A stretch of 64,000 nucleotides of DNA from Saprospirales bacterium. Lineage in GTDB: Bacteria > Bacteroidota > Bacteroidia > Chitinophagales > Saprospiraceae. The stretch is from positions 118,396 through 182,395 of the forward strand of contig JADJYG010000016.1 in assembly GCA_016719895.1 (NCBI GenBank), in the 5' to 3' direction. Below, piece after piece: positions 52,144-62,028 of the stretch (position 1 is the stretch's first letter; the number at the start of each line of letters is the position of its first letter). The notes beneath the pieces are model-generated. The model searched no databases. It saw only the letters and a list, made by a program, of their open reading frames with translations, and had not been told where the DNA came from. The position numbers and the translations under genes were made by a program.

Positions 52144-53625
52144 ATGGAAACAAACAATGCCTTGCCCAAGTTTCTCGGCCCATCGCTCACCTTCGACGAT
52201 GTTTTGCTCGTCCCGGCCTATAGCGAAGTCCTGCCCAGAGAAGTCGACATCCGTTCCCATCTCACGCGGAGCATTCGCCTGAATGTGCCCATCGTATCGG
52301 CAGCTATGGATACCGTGACCGACAAATTCCTGGCCATCGCCATTGCCCGCCAGGGCGGTATCGGTATTATCCATAAAAACATGACCATCACCGAGCAAGC
52401 CGACCAGGTGCGCGCCGTCAAGCGCTCGGAAGCCGGCATGATTCTCGATCCGGTCACCCTGCACCCGGGCGCCACGGTGGCGCAAGCCCTCGAACTCATG
52501 CGGCGTTACAGCATCGGCGGCATCCCCATCACCGACAAGCGCGGCAAACTGGTGGGTATCCTCACCAACCGCGACCTGCGTTTCGAAACCAACCACGGCC
52601 GCCTCGTGCGCGACCTGATGACCAAACGCCACCTCGTGACGGCCCCTCAGGGCACTACCCTGCTGGAGGCACGCCAAACCCTGCAACAACACAAAATCGA
52701 GAAATTACCCGTGGTGGATGACAAGTTTCACCTCGTCGGCCTGATCACCTACAAGGATATCATGAAGGGCGTCAACTTTCCGCAGGCGTGCAAAGACGGT
52801 TTCGGGCGCCTGGTCGTAGGCGCCGCCGTGGGCGTCACTGCCGACATGGCCGAGCGCGTGGATGCGCTGGTGCGGGCCGGCGTGGATGTCGTCACCGTGG
52901 ATACCGCACACGGCCACTCGCGCGGCGTGCTCGACGCCGTGCGCCAACTTAAACGCGGCTTTCCCAAACTACAGATCATCGGCGGCAACGTAGCCACCGG
53001 CGACGGCGCCAAGGCCCTGGTAGATGCAGGCGCCGATGGCGTAAAGGTGGGCGTTGGCCCCGGCAGCATCTGCACCACCCGCATCGTGGCCGGAGTGGGC
53101 GTAGCGCAGCTGTCGGCTATTTTCAACGCCGCACAAGCCATCCAGGATACGGGGGTGCCCATCGTTGGCGACGGCGGTATCCGCTATACCGGCGATATCG
53201 TGAAAGCCCTGGCCGCGGGCGCCAGCACGATCATGGCCGGCTCGCTGTTTGCCGGCGTGGAGGAAGCACCCGGCGAAACGATCATTTTCGACGGCCGCAA
53301 ATTCAAAACCTACCGCGGCATGGGCAGCCTGGGCGCCATGAGCCAGGGCTCTAAGGACCGCTATTTTCAGGACGTGGAAGACGACATCAGAAAACTGGTG
53401 CCCGAAGGCATCGAAGGCCGCGTACCGTATAAAGGCAGCGTGGCTGAAGTGATGAACCAGTACGTCGGCGGCCTGCGCGCCGGCATGGGCTACTGCGGCG
53501 CTGCCACGGTGCCCGTGCTGCAGCAAAAAGCCCAGTTTGTACAGATCACCAGCGCCGGCATGACCGAAAGCCACCCACACAACGTGGCCATCACCAAGGA
53601 GTCGCCGAATTACAGCCGGCTTTGA
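52144..53625 (+). CDS. guaB: IMP dehydrogenase
   Basis: The enzyme oxidises IMP to XMP with NAD+, the committed step of GMP synthesis. The ATG at 52144 gives 493 residues; the frame's earlier TTG at 52138 is unlikely because the family begins near KFLGPSLTFDDVLLVPAYSE. Two CBS domains occupy about 95-215 (ATVAQALELMRRYSIGGIPI, then KLPVVDDKFHLVGLITYKDI). The TIM barrel carries the catalytic loop GPGSICTTR with C310, and the late flap YKGSVAEVMNQYVGGLRAGM. All expected motifs are present. It is monocistronic, ending 26 bases from the convergent beta-helix gene. A CCTTTG sequence ends just before the start codon, possibly part of a near-leaderless promoter. Confidence 0.97.
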   Translation: METNNALPKFLGPSLTFDDVLLVPAYSEVLPREVDIRSHLTRSIRLNVPIVSAAMDTVTDKFLAIAIARQGGIGIIHKNMTITEQADQVRAVKRSEAGMILDPVTLHPGATVAQALELMRRYSIGGIPITDKRGKLVGILTNRDLRFETNHGRLVRDLMTKRHLVTAPQGTTLLEARQTLQQHKIEKLPVVDDKFHLVGLITYKDIMKGVNFPQACKDGFGRLVVGAAVGVTADMAERVDALVRAGVDVVTVDTAHGHSRGVLDAVRQLKRGFPKLQIIGGNVATGDGAKALVDAGADGVKVGVGPGSICTTRIVAGVGVAQLSAIFNAAQAIQDTGVPIVGDGGIRYTGDIVKALAAGASTIMAGSLFAGVEEAPGETIIFDGRKFKTYRGMGSLGAMSQGSKDRYFQDVEDDIRKLVPEGIEGRVPYKGSVAEVMNQYVGGLRAGMGYCGAATVPVLQQKAQFVQITSAGMTESHPHNVAITKESPNYSRL

Positions 53626-53650
53626 AGCCGGCAACCCGCCGCCGCAGCCT

Positions 53651-54996
53651 TCACCACACCACCCACCGCAAAACGCCCTGCCACCCGGCGCCCCGCACCA
53701 CCAGCCTGTACACCCCGGCGGCCTCCGGCGCCTGAACCTCCAGTTGCCCCACCCCCGGCGGCGCGGCCATGCGCCGCAGTGCCCGCCCGGCCATGTCGTA
53801 CACGCTCAGCGTTTCGGGCGCAGCGCCCGTCCAGCGCAGCACCGAAGTGCCGCCTGCCGGCGCCGGATTGGGCGACAGCCACACCGCGGGCGCACCCGAA
53901 CCCACCTCGCCGGCAGCCACGGCAATGCCTACCACAATCGGAAACACCTGCACACAACCGCAGGGATCGGTCACAGTAACAGCATAGGTGCCCGGGCTCA
54001 GGTTCGTCAGTGTGGGCGCATTCCATTGGAACGGCCCTGTGCAGCCCCAAACGCTGTCAATCTGGATAGACCCGTTGGCCTGCTGGGGCGCCGAAGCGGG
54101 CGTGACCGTGTAGAACACCTCCACCATGCCCGGCGCCGGCACCTCTATGGCGGCAGAAGTCAAACAGCCGCGGCTGTCGGTCACCGTAACAGGATACGTG
54201 CCGGCCGGCACTGAAAACAGGAAGTTGCCGGTGTTGCCGCCACCCCAGTCGATCTGGTATGGCGGGGTGCCGCCGCCAATGTCCACGCCGGCCACGCCGT
54301 TGTTCAGGCCCACGCACAGCGGCGGCGCCACGTTGGGCAGCAAGCTCAGCCCGGGTGGCGCGGGTATAACTACCGTTTCCATGGCCGTATGACCCGCGGC
54401 GTCAGTGAACGAGAAAACATACACCCCGGGCGCCAGGCTGTCGGTACCCGACCCGAATTCGTCGCCCTTCACCCATAGGATCAACACCGGCGGGCAACTG
54501 GAGCCACCGAACACCACCGACCCGTCGCGGGCATCGGGGCAGGAAGCCGGCACGATGGCCGTGGGCACGAAACCGAGATCGTGTTCGTACGGCCCCAGGT
54601 CGATGGCGCCGGCCCGGACCCGCGGCCCGCCGTCGAAATCAGTGAGCAGGCCGGCGGCCAGGGCGTTGCTGCCAGCATCGACGGCCGGCGAACAGGGCTG
54701 AAGGTGAAAATCACTTGCATCAGGATTGACAAAAAACAAATTACTATTAAACAACAAACCGGCTATGCAGTTGGCTTTTATCCCAAAGCGCGAGCAGTTG
54801 GGCAGGTCGGTCAGGCAGTGGCTGATCCGCAGGGGGTTGATGCCTTCGAGAAAAGGGGCGGCGTCGGGCAGTTTGCAAACGATGGAGTTGTGCAGGAGCA
54901 CGGTGTCGGCCATATTGTCGAGCATGAGGATTTCTGGACCTTCATTTTTATAAAAGATACAATTGGTGAAACGCAACCCGCCCAGGCTGTTGGGCG
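53651..54996 (-). CDS. T9SS beta-helix surface protein, C-terminal part (after frame break)
   Basis: This frame continues the protein whose N-terminus lies in the adjacent frame. In register it begins near LGGLRFTNCIFYKNEG, completes the right-handed beta-helix with a choice-of-anchor motif (CSPAVDAGSNALAAGLLTDF then GAIDLGPYE), and continues with three SprB-like repeats (LCVGLNNGVAGVDIGGGTPP type). It ends in a T9SS type A sorting domain (WLSPNPAPAGGTSVLRW ... GVYRLVVRGAGW). Residues encoded upstream of about 54,996 in this frame are meaningless. It has no signal peptide, so it depends on the N-terminal part. It is convergent with guaB. Confidence 0.8.
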
Positions 54997-56144
54997 AGCG
55001 AGGCGGTGAGCACACTGCCATAGGCCGTATTGCGCACAAACAGGCATTGCCGGAAGCGCAGCGGGCACTGGGTACTGCCAGTGTTGAACACGTTGATGCA
55101 GCCGCCCTCGGTGGCTTTGTTGCCGGCAAACGTGCAGTTGTCAAAATCCAGGGATGAGCTACCGGAGAAAATGTAATAATCCAGTGCTCCGCCAGCGAGG
55201 TTGTTGGTGGTGAAATTGCCGGTGAAGGCGCAGTCGCGAAACCGCACGGCGCTGACCTGCCCTGAGGCGAACAGGCTTATGGCGCCGCCAACGCCGCCAA
55301 ACACCTCATTGCGTTCGAAGCGGCAGCGCAGCATATGGATATCCTGGTAGTGTTCGGCATACAAGGCGCCGCCGCCGCTGCGGCCGTAGTTTTCGGTAAA
55401 AACGGCGCCGTCGAGCAGCAGGGGCTCGGGCTGCAGGGCATAGTTTTCAACGGCGAGGGCGCCGCCTTTGAAATTGGCTTTGTTCAGGGCAAATGTCGAA
55501 TTTTCTATCCGGACGGTAGTTTTACCGCTGTCGCGGCCGTTGGCGTACACCGCGCCGAAGTGATCGGAGCGGTTGTGGCGAAAGGTACAGTTGGCGATGG
55601 TCAGGTAAGCAAAATTGCCGGGACCTTGTCCGTCGAGGTAAATCGCGCTGCCAGAGTGGCCGGGCTGGTGGGAGAAGACGTTTACATTGTCGGGATGGCC
55701 GGCATTACCCCGCTCGAAAACAAGGCCGTCCACGCGGGTATTCAGGTTGGTTTTAGCGGCGTACAAGATGCAGTAGCTGTTGTCGGTGGAGTCGTTGGGC
55801 ACGCCGATATCGCCGCTGAGTATGGTAGGATGCGCCGTCCAGTCGCGCTCTTCGGGCAGGGCTTCCGTACCTGCAAAACCGCCATACACCCGCACGCCGT
55901 TTTTGATCAAAAAAGAGGCTAGCCGGTTGCCGGTAGTTGTGGGTTTGTACACCCCGGCGGCCACCCATACGGCATCGCCCGGCAGGGCTGCTTCCATAGC
56001 GTCTTGCAGGTGGGGCGTAGCGGTAGCCCAACTGGAGGCGTCGGCGCCCACGGGCGAGGCGTCGGCGCGCACGTACCAGGTGGTTTGGGCAATAACAAGG
56101 GCGCTGCCGGAGAAAAACAGATAAAAAAGTATCGTAGCTCTCAT
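54948..56144 (-). CDS. T9SS beta-helix surface protein, N-terminal part (ends at a frame break)
   Basis: This frame encodes a signal peptide (MRATILFYLFFSGSALVIAQ), then TTWYVRADASPVGADASSWA, the usual start of Bacteroidota parallel beta-helix surface proteins. Pectate-lyase-like coils with repeated NCTFRHN, NSTFALN and RCRFERN motifs follow, continuing to about residue 390. Ten residues after SLAQQPG the frame becomes unrelated and stops. One extra base near 54,990 (a CCC run) explains the break; the pattern resumes at once in the next frame. Repaired, the protein has about 830 residues. Function unknown; such proteins often bind or process polysaccharide. Confidence 0.82.
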   Translation of the reverse strand: MRATILFYLFFSGSALVIAQTTWYVRADASPVGADASSWATATPHLQDAMEAALPGDAVWVAAGVYKPTTTGNRLASFLIKNGVRVYGGFAGTEALPEERDWTAHPTILSGDIGVPNDSTDNSYCILYAAKTNLNTRVDGLVFERGNAGHPDNVNVFSHQPGHSGSAIYLDGQGPGNFAYLTIANCTFRHNRSDHFGAVYANGRDSGKTTVRIENSTFALNKANFKGGALAVENYALQPEPLLLDGAVFTENYGRSGGGALYAEHYQDIHMLRCRFERNEVFGGVGGAISLFASGQVSAVRFRDCAFTGNFTTNNLAGGALDYYIFSGSSSLDFDNCTFAGNKATEGGCINVFNTGSTQCPLRFRQCLFVRNTAYGSVLTASLAQQPGRVAFHQLYLL

Positions 56145-56192
56145 GAAGATCGGATGCTGTATGCGTTATTCGTTTTGCCGGGCACTGCCTGT

Positions 56193-56747
56193 TCAGGGCA
56201 GGGGCTGCATGGCAGGGAGTCGGTCTGCGACAAGTTCCATTTCCCAGTTGATGTTCACCTGTTCCATGCGGCGCAGGGTGAAGATATTCAGCGACAGCCA
56301 CAGGAAAAACAGGCCGAATCCGAATCCGAACAACCAGCCCGCCGCCTGCAGCGCTTTTTCGGAAGCCAGTGCGGCCAAACCAGCGATGGCGCCGGCATCC
56401 AGCAAGAGAATACTCAGAACCAGCATCCACAACAGGGCCCGCCGGAGGGGTGTCGGGCGGTATACTATTTTTTGAACCTGGTCCAGCGCTATCGGCGGCC
56501 TCCGTTTCAGGTAGATCTGGCCGTTTTCCATACGCAGCAACCGGCCGGTGTATTTGCGGATATTTCCGCGTTCGTCGGAAGCCCATACCCGGAGATAATC
56601 TTTGGGTTGTACTACATAGCGGGCGCCGGTAGCCGTATTGCGGAAAACACAGGCGCCGGCGGATTGCGCCCTGACCTTGCCGGGGTAAGCCTGGAACAGC
56701 GCAAAAAACAGCAAAACACGCAGGTAAAATATCCAGTTTATAGCCAT
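56193..56747 (-). CDS. small membrane protein of unknown function
   Basis: This 184-residue protein has an N-terminal signal sequence (FYLRVLLFFALFQAYPGKVR then AQ) and a soluble beta-rich segment with AGACVFRNTATGARYVVQPK and RLLRMENGQIYLKRRPP. Two transmembrane helices follow at about 105-127 and 135-155, then a charged tail. I recognise no family. It lies 48 bases upstream of the beta-helix gene on the same strand, so the two may be co-transcribed. Confidence 0.6.
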   Translation of the reverse strand: MAINWIFYLRVLLFFALFQAYPGKVRAQSAGACVFRNTATGARYVVQPKDYLRVWASDERGNIRKYTGRLLRMENGQIYLKRRPPIALDQVQKIVYRPTPLRRALLWMLVLSILLLDAGAIAGLAALASEKALQAAGWLFGFGFGLFFLWLSLNIFTLRRMEQVNINWEMELVADRLPAMQPLP

Positions 56748-56863
56748 AATCAGCAGTAATATTTAGAGGTGTAAATGCACCACCGAAATTACGTCAATTT
56801 TGCCATTTTAAAATAATCTGCGTGATTCTGCCCGCAAGCCGACACAATTGGCGGTCATGTCGC

Positions 56864-56871
56864 TACCTTTC
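56864..56871 (+). promoter_or_regulatory. candidate -7 promoter element of the polytopic membrane protein gene (TACCTTTC)
   Basis: Seven of eight positions match TAnnTTTG, 14 bases before the ATG at 56886. Confidence 0.35.
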
Positions 56872-56885
56872 TCCCAAAAAAAGGA

Positions 56886-58514
56886 ATGAAATCCCTGACG
56901 CTTCCCGCGCCGGAACACCGCCCCTTTTACGTTTTGTTGTTGCTGGCCCTGGCGCCGGTGTGGCTATCGGGCCGCTTTTTTGTCACCGGCGACGGGCCCT
57001 GTCACGTTTACAACGCCCGCCTGTTGCTCGACTTCCTGCTCGGGCGCCACCAGGATTTTTACGCGCCGTTTTACCAGCTCAACCTGCACGCCGAACCCAA
57101 CTGGCTCAGCCACCTCAGCTTGGCGGCCCTGCAGCTGGTCTGTTCACCGGAGCTGGCGGAGAAAATCTTTTTATCGGCCTATGTCCTGCTTTTCGGTTTC
57201 GGGTGGCGCTACCTCCTCGGCCGGATCAATCCCGGCAGTTTGTTTCTGAGTACGGTGGGCTTGTTGTTTGTATGGCACCACCTTCTGCTTTCGGGATTTT
57301 ACAATTTTGCTATGGGCGTCGCCCTGTTTTTCTGGGTGAGCGGCTATTGGTTGCAATACCGCGGCGATTGGACGACCAAGCGCCTGCTGGTATTGGCGGC
57401 AGCTTGGTTGTTGTTGTACGCCACGCATGCCACGGGCATTACCTTCACGCTGCTCTTTATCGGAAGCGCCTGGCTGGTGGGAATCCTTCAGCAGGCGCGG
57501 CGGTCGGGTTGGCAAGCTGCCTGGAAACAGGCCTGGCCCGGTACGTGGCGCACCGCCCTGACTGCGCTGCCGGCCTTGCTATTGCTGGCGGTATATTTTT
57601 GGCGGCAGCCGCCCCACACCGGCAAGGGCGCCGTACCCGAAGGCATGTGGCAAAGCCTCTACCAGCTGAAGAGCCTGATCGTTATGAATTCGTTCGAACG
57701 GGATACAGTGAAAGCCGTGGCCATTCTGGTAGGCTTGCTGCTGGCGGGGGCCTTGTGGTTGCGGGTGCGCGAGCGCCGGATCGTCGCCGCCGATTTTATC
57801 CTCCTGTTTGTCGCCGTGGCGCTCTGGCAGTATTTTTTGCCGGCCAATGCCCTGGCGCCGGGTTTGCAAATTCCCTTGCGCATCCAATCGTTTGTTTGGC
57901 TGGGCGTGTTGTGCTGGATTGCAACGGCCAACTATCCGCAGTGGGTTAAGGAAAACGTTCCGGTGATGGCCGGTGCGCTGATGATCGCCCTGTTGTACCT
58001 GCGCCTGCCGGCCCACCGCCAAGCCTCAGCCCTGGCGGAAGACTATGTCAGTTGCACCGAACACCTCCAAGATCGATCGGTGGTCTTGTTTTTAAACTAC
58101 GATTTCAGCGGTCTGAGCCCGCAGAACCGCGCCATCGCCAACCAAAACTGGATTTTTATCCACGCCGCCGACTATATCGGCGCGTACCGCCCCCTCATTT
58201 TATCAGACAACTACGAAGCCACCAAAACCCACTTCCCCATCAACTGGCACTGGCAACGCAACATGTACGCCCAAACAGAAAAAGACGGTATCGGCTTTGA
58301 AAACCGCCCGCCGCGCGCCGATATCCTGGGGTACAAACAACGCAGCGGCGGGTACGACATCGATTACGTACTGCTGCTGAGCTACGACGCCCGCCATTAC
58401 GACCATGATTATGCCCGGGAAATTATGGGACAGGTCAATCAGGGCTACGAATTTGTCTTCCGCGCGCCCGGAGGAAAGGCCGAGGTATGGCGCCGGAAAA
58501 GGGCGTTGAATTAA
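56886..58514 (+). CDS. polytopic membrane protein, GT-C-like topology, unknown function
   Basis: This 542-residue protein has about ten to eleven hydrophobic helices up to residue 380 and a C-terminal soluble domain of about 160 residues. The first loop contains VTGDGPCHVYNARLLLDFLL followed by FYQLNLHAEPNWLSHL, which resembles the acidic first loop of GT-C glycosyltransferases and O-antigen or mannosyltransferase-like proteins. I could not assign a substrate or family. It is transcribed alone, 182 bases before the yifB start. Confidence 0.65.
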   Translation: MKSLTLPAPEHRPFYVLLLLALAPVWLSGRFFVTGDGPCHVYNARLLLDFLLGRHQDFYAPFYQLNLHAEPNWLSHLSLAALQLVCSPELAEKIFLSAYVLLFGFGWRYLLGRINPGSLFLSTVGLLFVWHHLLLSGFYNFAMGVALFFWVSGYWLQYRGDWTTKRLLVLAAAWLLLYATHATGITFTLLFIGSAWLVGILQQARRSGWQAAWKQAWPGTWRTALTALPALLLLAVYFWRQPPHTGKGAVPEGMWQSLYQLKSLIVMNSFERDTVKAVAILVGLLLAGALWLRVRERRIVAADFILLFVAVALWQYFLPANALAPGLQIPLRIQSFVWLGVLCWIATANYPQWVKENVPVMAGALMIALLYLRLPAHRQASALAEDYVSCTEHLQDRSVVLFLNYDFSGLSPQNRAIANQNWIFIHAADYIGAYRPLILSDNYEATKTHFPINWHWQRNMYAQTEKDGIGFENRPPRADILGYKQRSGGYDIDYVLLLSYDARHYDHDYAREIMGQVNQGYEFVFRAPGGKAEVWRRKRALN

Positions 58515-58696
58515 TTGGTATGTAAAACTGGTTCCTCCTAACCCAACTTGAGAATCATTTTTTTATTGATAACCAATCGTCTATAAACATTTTAAATTAA
58601 TAAAAATATATCCGTCCAGCGGTGAATACGCTGTTGCGTGCGGCGCCCGTCCCTAACTTCAACGGCCCGTTTCTCTTCACCCATACCGGACCGGAT

Positions 58697-60259
<1,563 letters not shown>

Positions 60260-60378
60260 CGCACCTGAAACACTGGGATTGCTGGGCAAAGTCTTCAGAC
60301 TTCGGCCGCGTATCTGCCGGACTTTGCTGCCGAGCGTATGCTGTGCATATTGCCGGCTGCGAGTCACCGCCGCACCTC

Positions 60379-60655
60379 CCCAACTGGCTCCCGATTACCC
60401 ACAAGTTGATTGAATAAATCTGATAGGGCGCCGGTATGACTAACCCCCGGCTTCAGCCGCGGGCGTATGCGGAAACCCATGCTTCCGGTGCTTTAGCCCC
60501 GGCATTTTGTATGCATCAGGGGCTAGAGCCCCTCTTGGTTTGGTCCTGTAACTGACCCCCGGCTGAAGTCGGGGTTATTCAAGTCCTTGGTTTACACGCA
60601 TTAGCATATCTATTTCATTTCGATCAACTTGTGGGTAATCGGGAGCCAGTTGGGA
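60379..60655. mobile_element. MITE-like element with 32-bp perfect inverted ends
   Basis: The left end (60379-60410, CCAACTGGCTCCCGATTACC...) and right end (60624-60655) are perfect reverse complements over 32 bases, flanking 213 bases with no coding capacity. Inside lies a second inverted pair, CCCCGGCTTCAGCCG and CGGCTGAAGTCGGGG, plus GGGGCTAGAGCCCC. No target duplication is obvious. It is most simply a non-autonomous palindromic element. Confidence 0.7.
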
Positions 60656-60722
60656 AGGGGCGGAGGTGGGGTTGACACAGATATTTGAACACTGACGTAA
60701 AAAGGAGCTCCTGCATTAAAAA

Positions 60723-60779
60723 ATGGCAGGTTAGGGATACCTCTCAACGAAGAGTGAAGAGGGGTTTCCAACCCGCCAT
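60723..60779. repeat. imperfect hairpin near the nuclease gene 3' end
   Basis: The arms ATGGCAGGTTAGGGATACCTC and its near-complement ending AACCCGCCAT pair with a few mismatches around a loop of about 12 bases. It lacks a long T run, so it may be a REP-like unit rather than a terminator. Confidence 0.55.
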
Positions 60780-60804
60780 GACCAATATGTCAAGCGCCAA
60801 GTAT

Positions 60805-60940
60805 TCAATTCATCGGCCTGTTTTGCCGCAACTGTTGGACATAATCCTCGGCCACTCCGACAAATGCGGCTACCTCGGCATTGCTCCAATCCGGGAATTT
60901 TTGCATAATTTTTAAAGTGAAATCCCGGGTTTTTTCCTCA
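60805..60940 (-). pseudogene. detached C-terminal segment of Rpn nuclease copy 1
   Basis: In another frame, these bases encode EEKTRDFTLKIMQKFPDWSN then AEVAAFVGVAEDYVQQLRQ, which is the C-terminal segment joined in frame in the second copy at the right edge. One missing base near 60,940 (GGTCT-GAGG versus GGTCTTGAAG) separates it from the main gene. Confidence 0.75.
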
Positions 60941-61826
60941 GACCTTCCTGGCGACCTTCCTGGCGACCTTCCTGGCGACCTTCCTGGCGGCCTTTCCTTC
61001 TCCCTGCCCGATAACCGGCTTTTTTCCATCGTTCACCGAAAATTTCCGGTATGGAATCTATCCAGCTGCGTTCGGTTTCCGGTAAATCTTTGCTCAGATT
61101 CTTGACTTCAGACTGTGCCATATCGAATAAATGTACCAAATAAAGAGTAAGTGATTGCAAGAGGATTCTTTCGCGGTCATCCTGCTCATAATGTACCCCA
61201 AAAGTAAAGATTTTTTTCCAGTTCTTTCGGATCATCTCCCTGTCGCGCGCCATTTTTAATGCCAGGAACAGGTTGCGCAGGAATTCGCTTTCCCGCTTGT
61301 CCTGTATGGTTTGTTGCGGCACCTGACTCAGATCGGTGAGCAGGTAATGAAAATTCGGGATAAATGCCTGCCATTCCTCCGGCAGGTTTTGGAAATAATC
61401 GGAAAAAGGCTTCTGTTTCCAGGTTTGTTCCCCATGGTAAACGACGATAGGGATCACAAAGGAAAGCGAGCGCTTGTTTTTCATGTCATCCTCCCAGATT
61501 TGCAGGAGGTAATCGAGCAACTGGAGATGTATGGGATGAGCAGGAACATAACTTTTGTGTTCGAACAGAAAAAGCAGACGGGCCGGTGCCCCATTGGTCA
61601 ACCGGGTTTCGTAGACCACGTCGCAAAACGAAACCCCGAACCGGCCGCTGATAAACGCCGAATCACTTTTCCGGAAAAAAGAAAAATCGATGCGCCGGTG
61701 TATGGCGGGTAGCGTGTAATACAACAAGTAGTTCCGGGCAATCTTCGCATCGCTGAAAAAGGTTTTGAATACCGCGTCGTGCGGCTGTTCTTTCCTGGCG
61801 GAGCGCGGGTGTTTTTTTGGAGGCAT
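60912..61826 (-). CDS. Rpn-family recombination-promoting nuclease, copy 1 (C-terminally frameshifted)
   Basis: This 304-residue protein belongs to the Rpn/YhgA-like PD-(D/E)XK nucleases. The opening QPHDAVFKTFFSDAKIARNY and the catalytic region (SFCDVVYETRL, then LLFLFEHKSYVPAHP with the E-x-K) are diagnostic. Rpn nucleases promote RecA-independent recombination or act as variable-length defence/toxin modules. Four RQEG repeats encoded by 12-bp DNA units follow AGRRKG, after which a one-base deletion makes the frame end at GLRKKPGISL instead of entering the normal 40-residue C-terminal segment. A 7/8 -7 element (TATCTTTA) lies near 61,848-61,855. Confidence 0.88.
   Translation of the reverse strand: MPPKKHPRSARKEQPHDAVFKTFFSDAKIARNYLLYYTLPAIHRRIDFSFFRKSDSAFISGRFGVSFCDVVYETRLTNGAPARLLFLFEHKSYVPAHPIHLQLLDYLLQIWEDDMKNKRSLSFVIPIVVYHGEQTWKQKPFSDYFQNLPEEWQAFIPNFHYLLTDLSQVPQQTIQDKRESEFLRNLFLALKMARDREMIRKNWKKIFTFGVHYEQDDRERILLQSLTLYLVHLFDMAQSEVKNLSKDLPETERSWIDSIPEIFGERWKKAGYRAGRRKGRQEGRQEGRQEGRQEGLRKKPGISL
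60941..60996. repeat. 12-bp tandem repeats in Rpn copy 1
   Basis: Four to five copies of GACCTTCCTGGC (plus strand) encode RQEG units on the minus strand. The second gene copy has seven units, so the tract differs in length between paralogs. Confidence 0.9.
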
Positions 61827-61983
61827 AGGGTTGCCGGTTTAAAGCGATAAAGATAATTTGTTTGTTTTTAAAAAACAAAATGTTTTGTTTCTGCTTGTTG
61901 CCTTGAAGCCGTTTATCCCGATTTTGCAACAGCCGTACGTGTTTTTGCAACACCAGCTCAAGTGCAGGCAGGGCGCGCAGACG

Positions 61984-61991
61984 CATCTTTG
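61984..61991 (+). promoter_or_regulatory. candidate -7 promoter element of the M43 peptidase gene (CATCTTTG)
   Basis: Seven of eight positions match TAnnTTTG, 37 bases before the ATG at 62029. It lies within the longer open frame, supporting the later start. Confidence 0.4.
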
Positions 61992-62028
61992 TGGCGAACA
62001 GTTTCATTTTTTCAAACCCGACATCTCC

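Larger units (their letters stand above)
60260..60804. other. intergenic region with palindromic elements
   Basis: These 545 bases hold no convincing gene. They contain a MITE-like element and a further hairpin at 60,723-60,779 (described separately); a 76-residue plus-strand open frame at 60,685 overlaps the end of the nuclease gene and is not supported. Confidence 0.6.
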
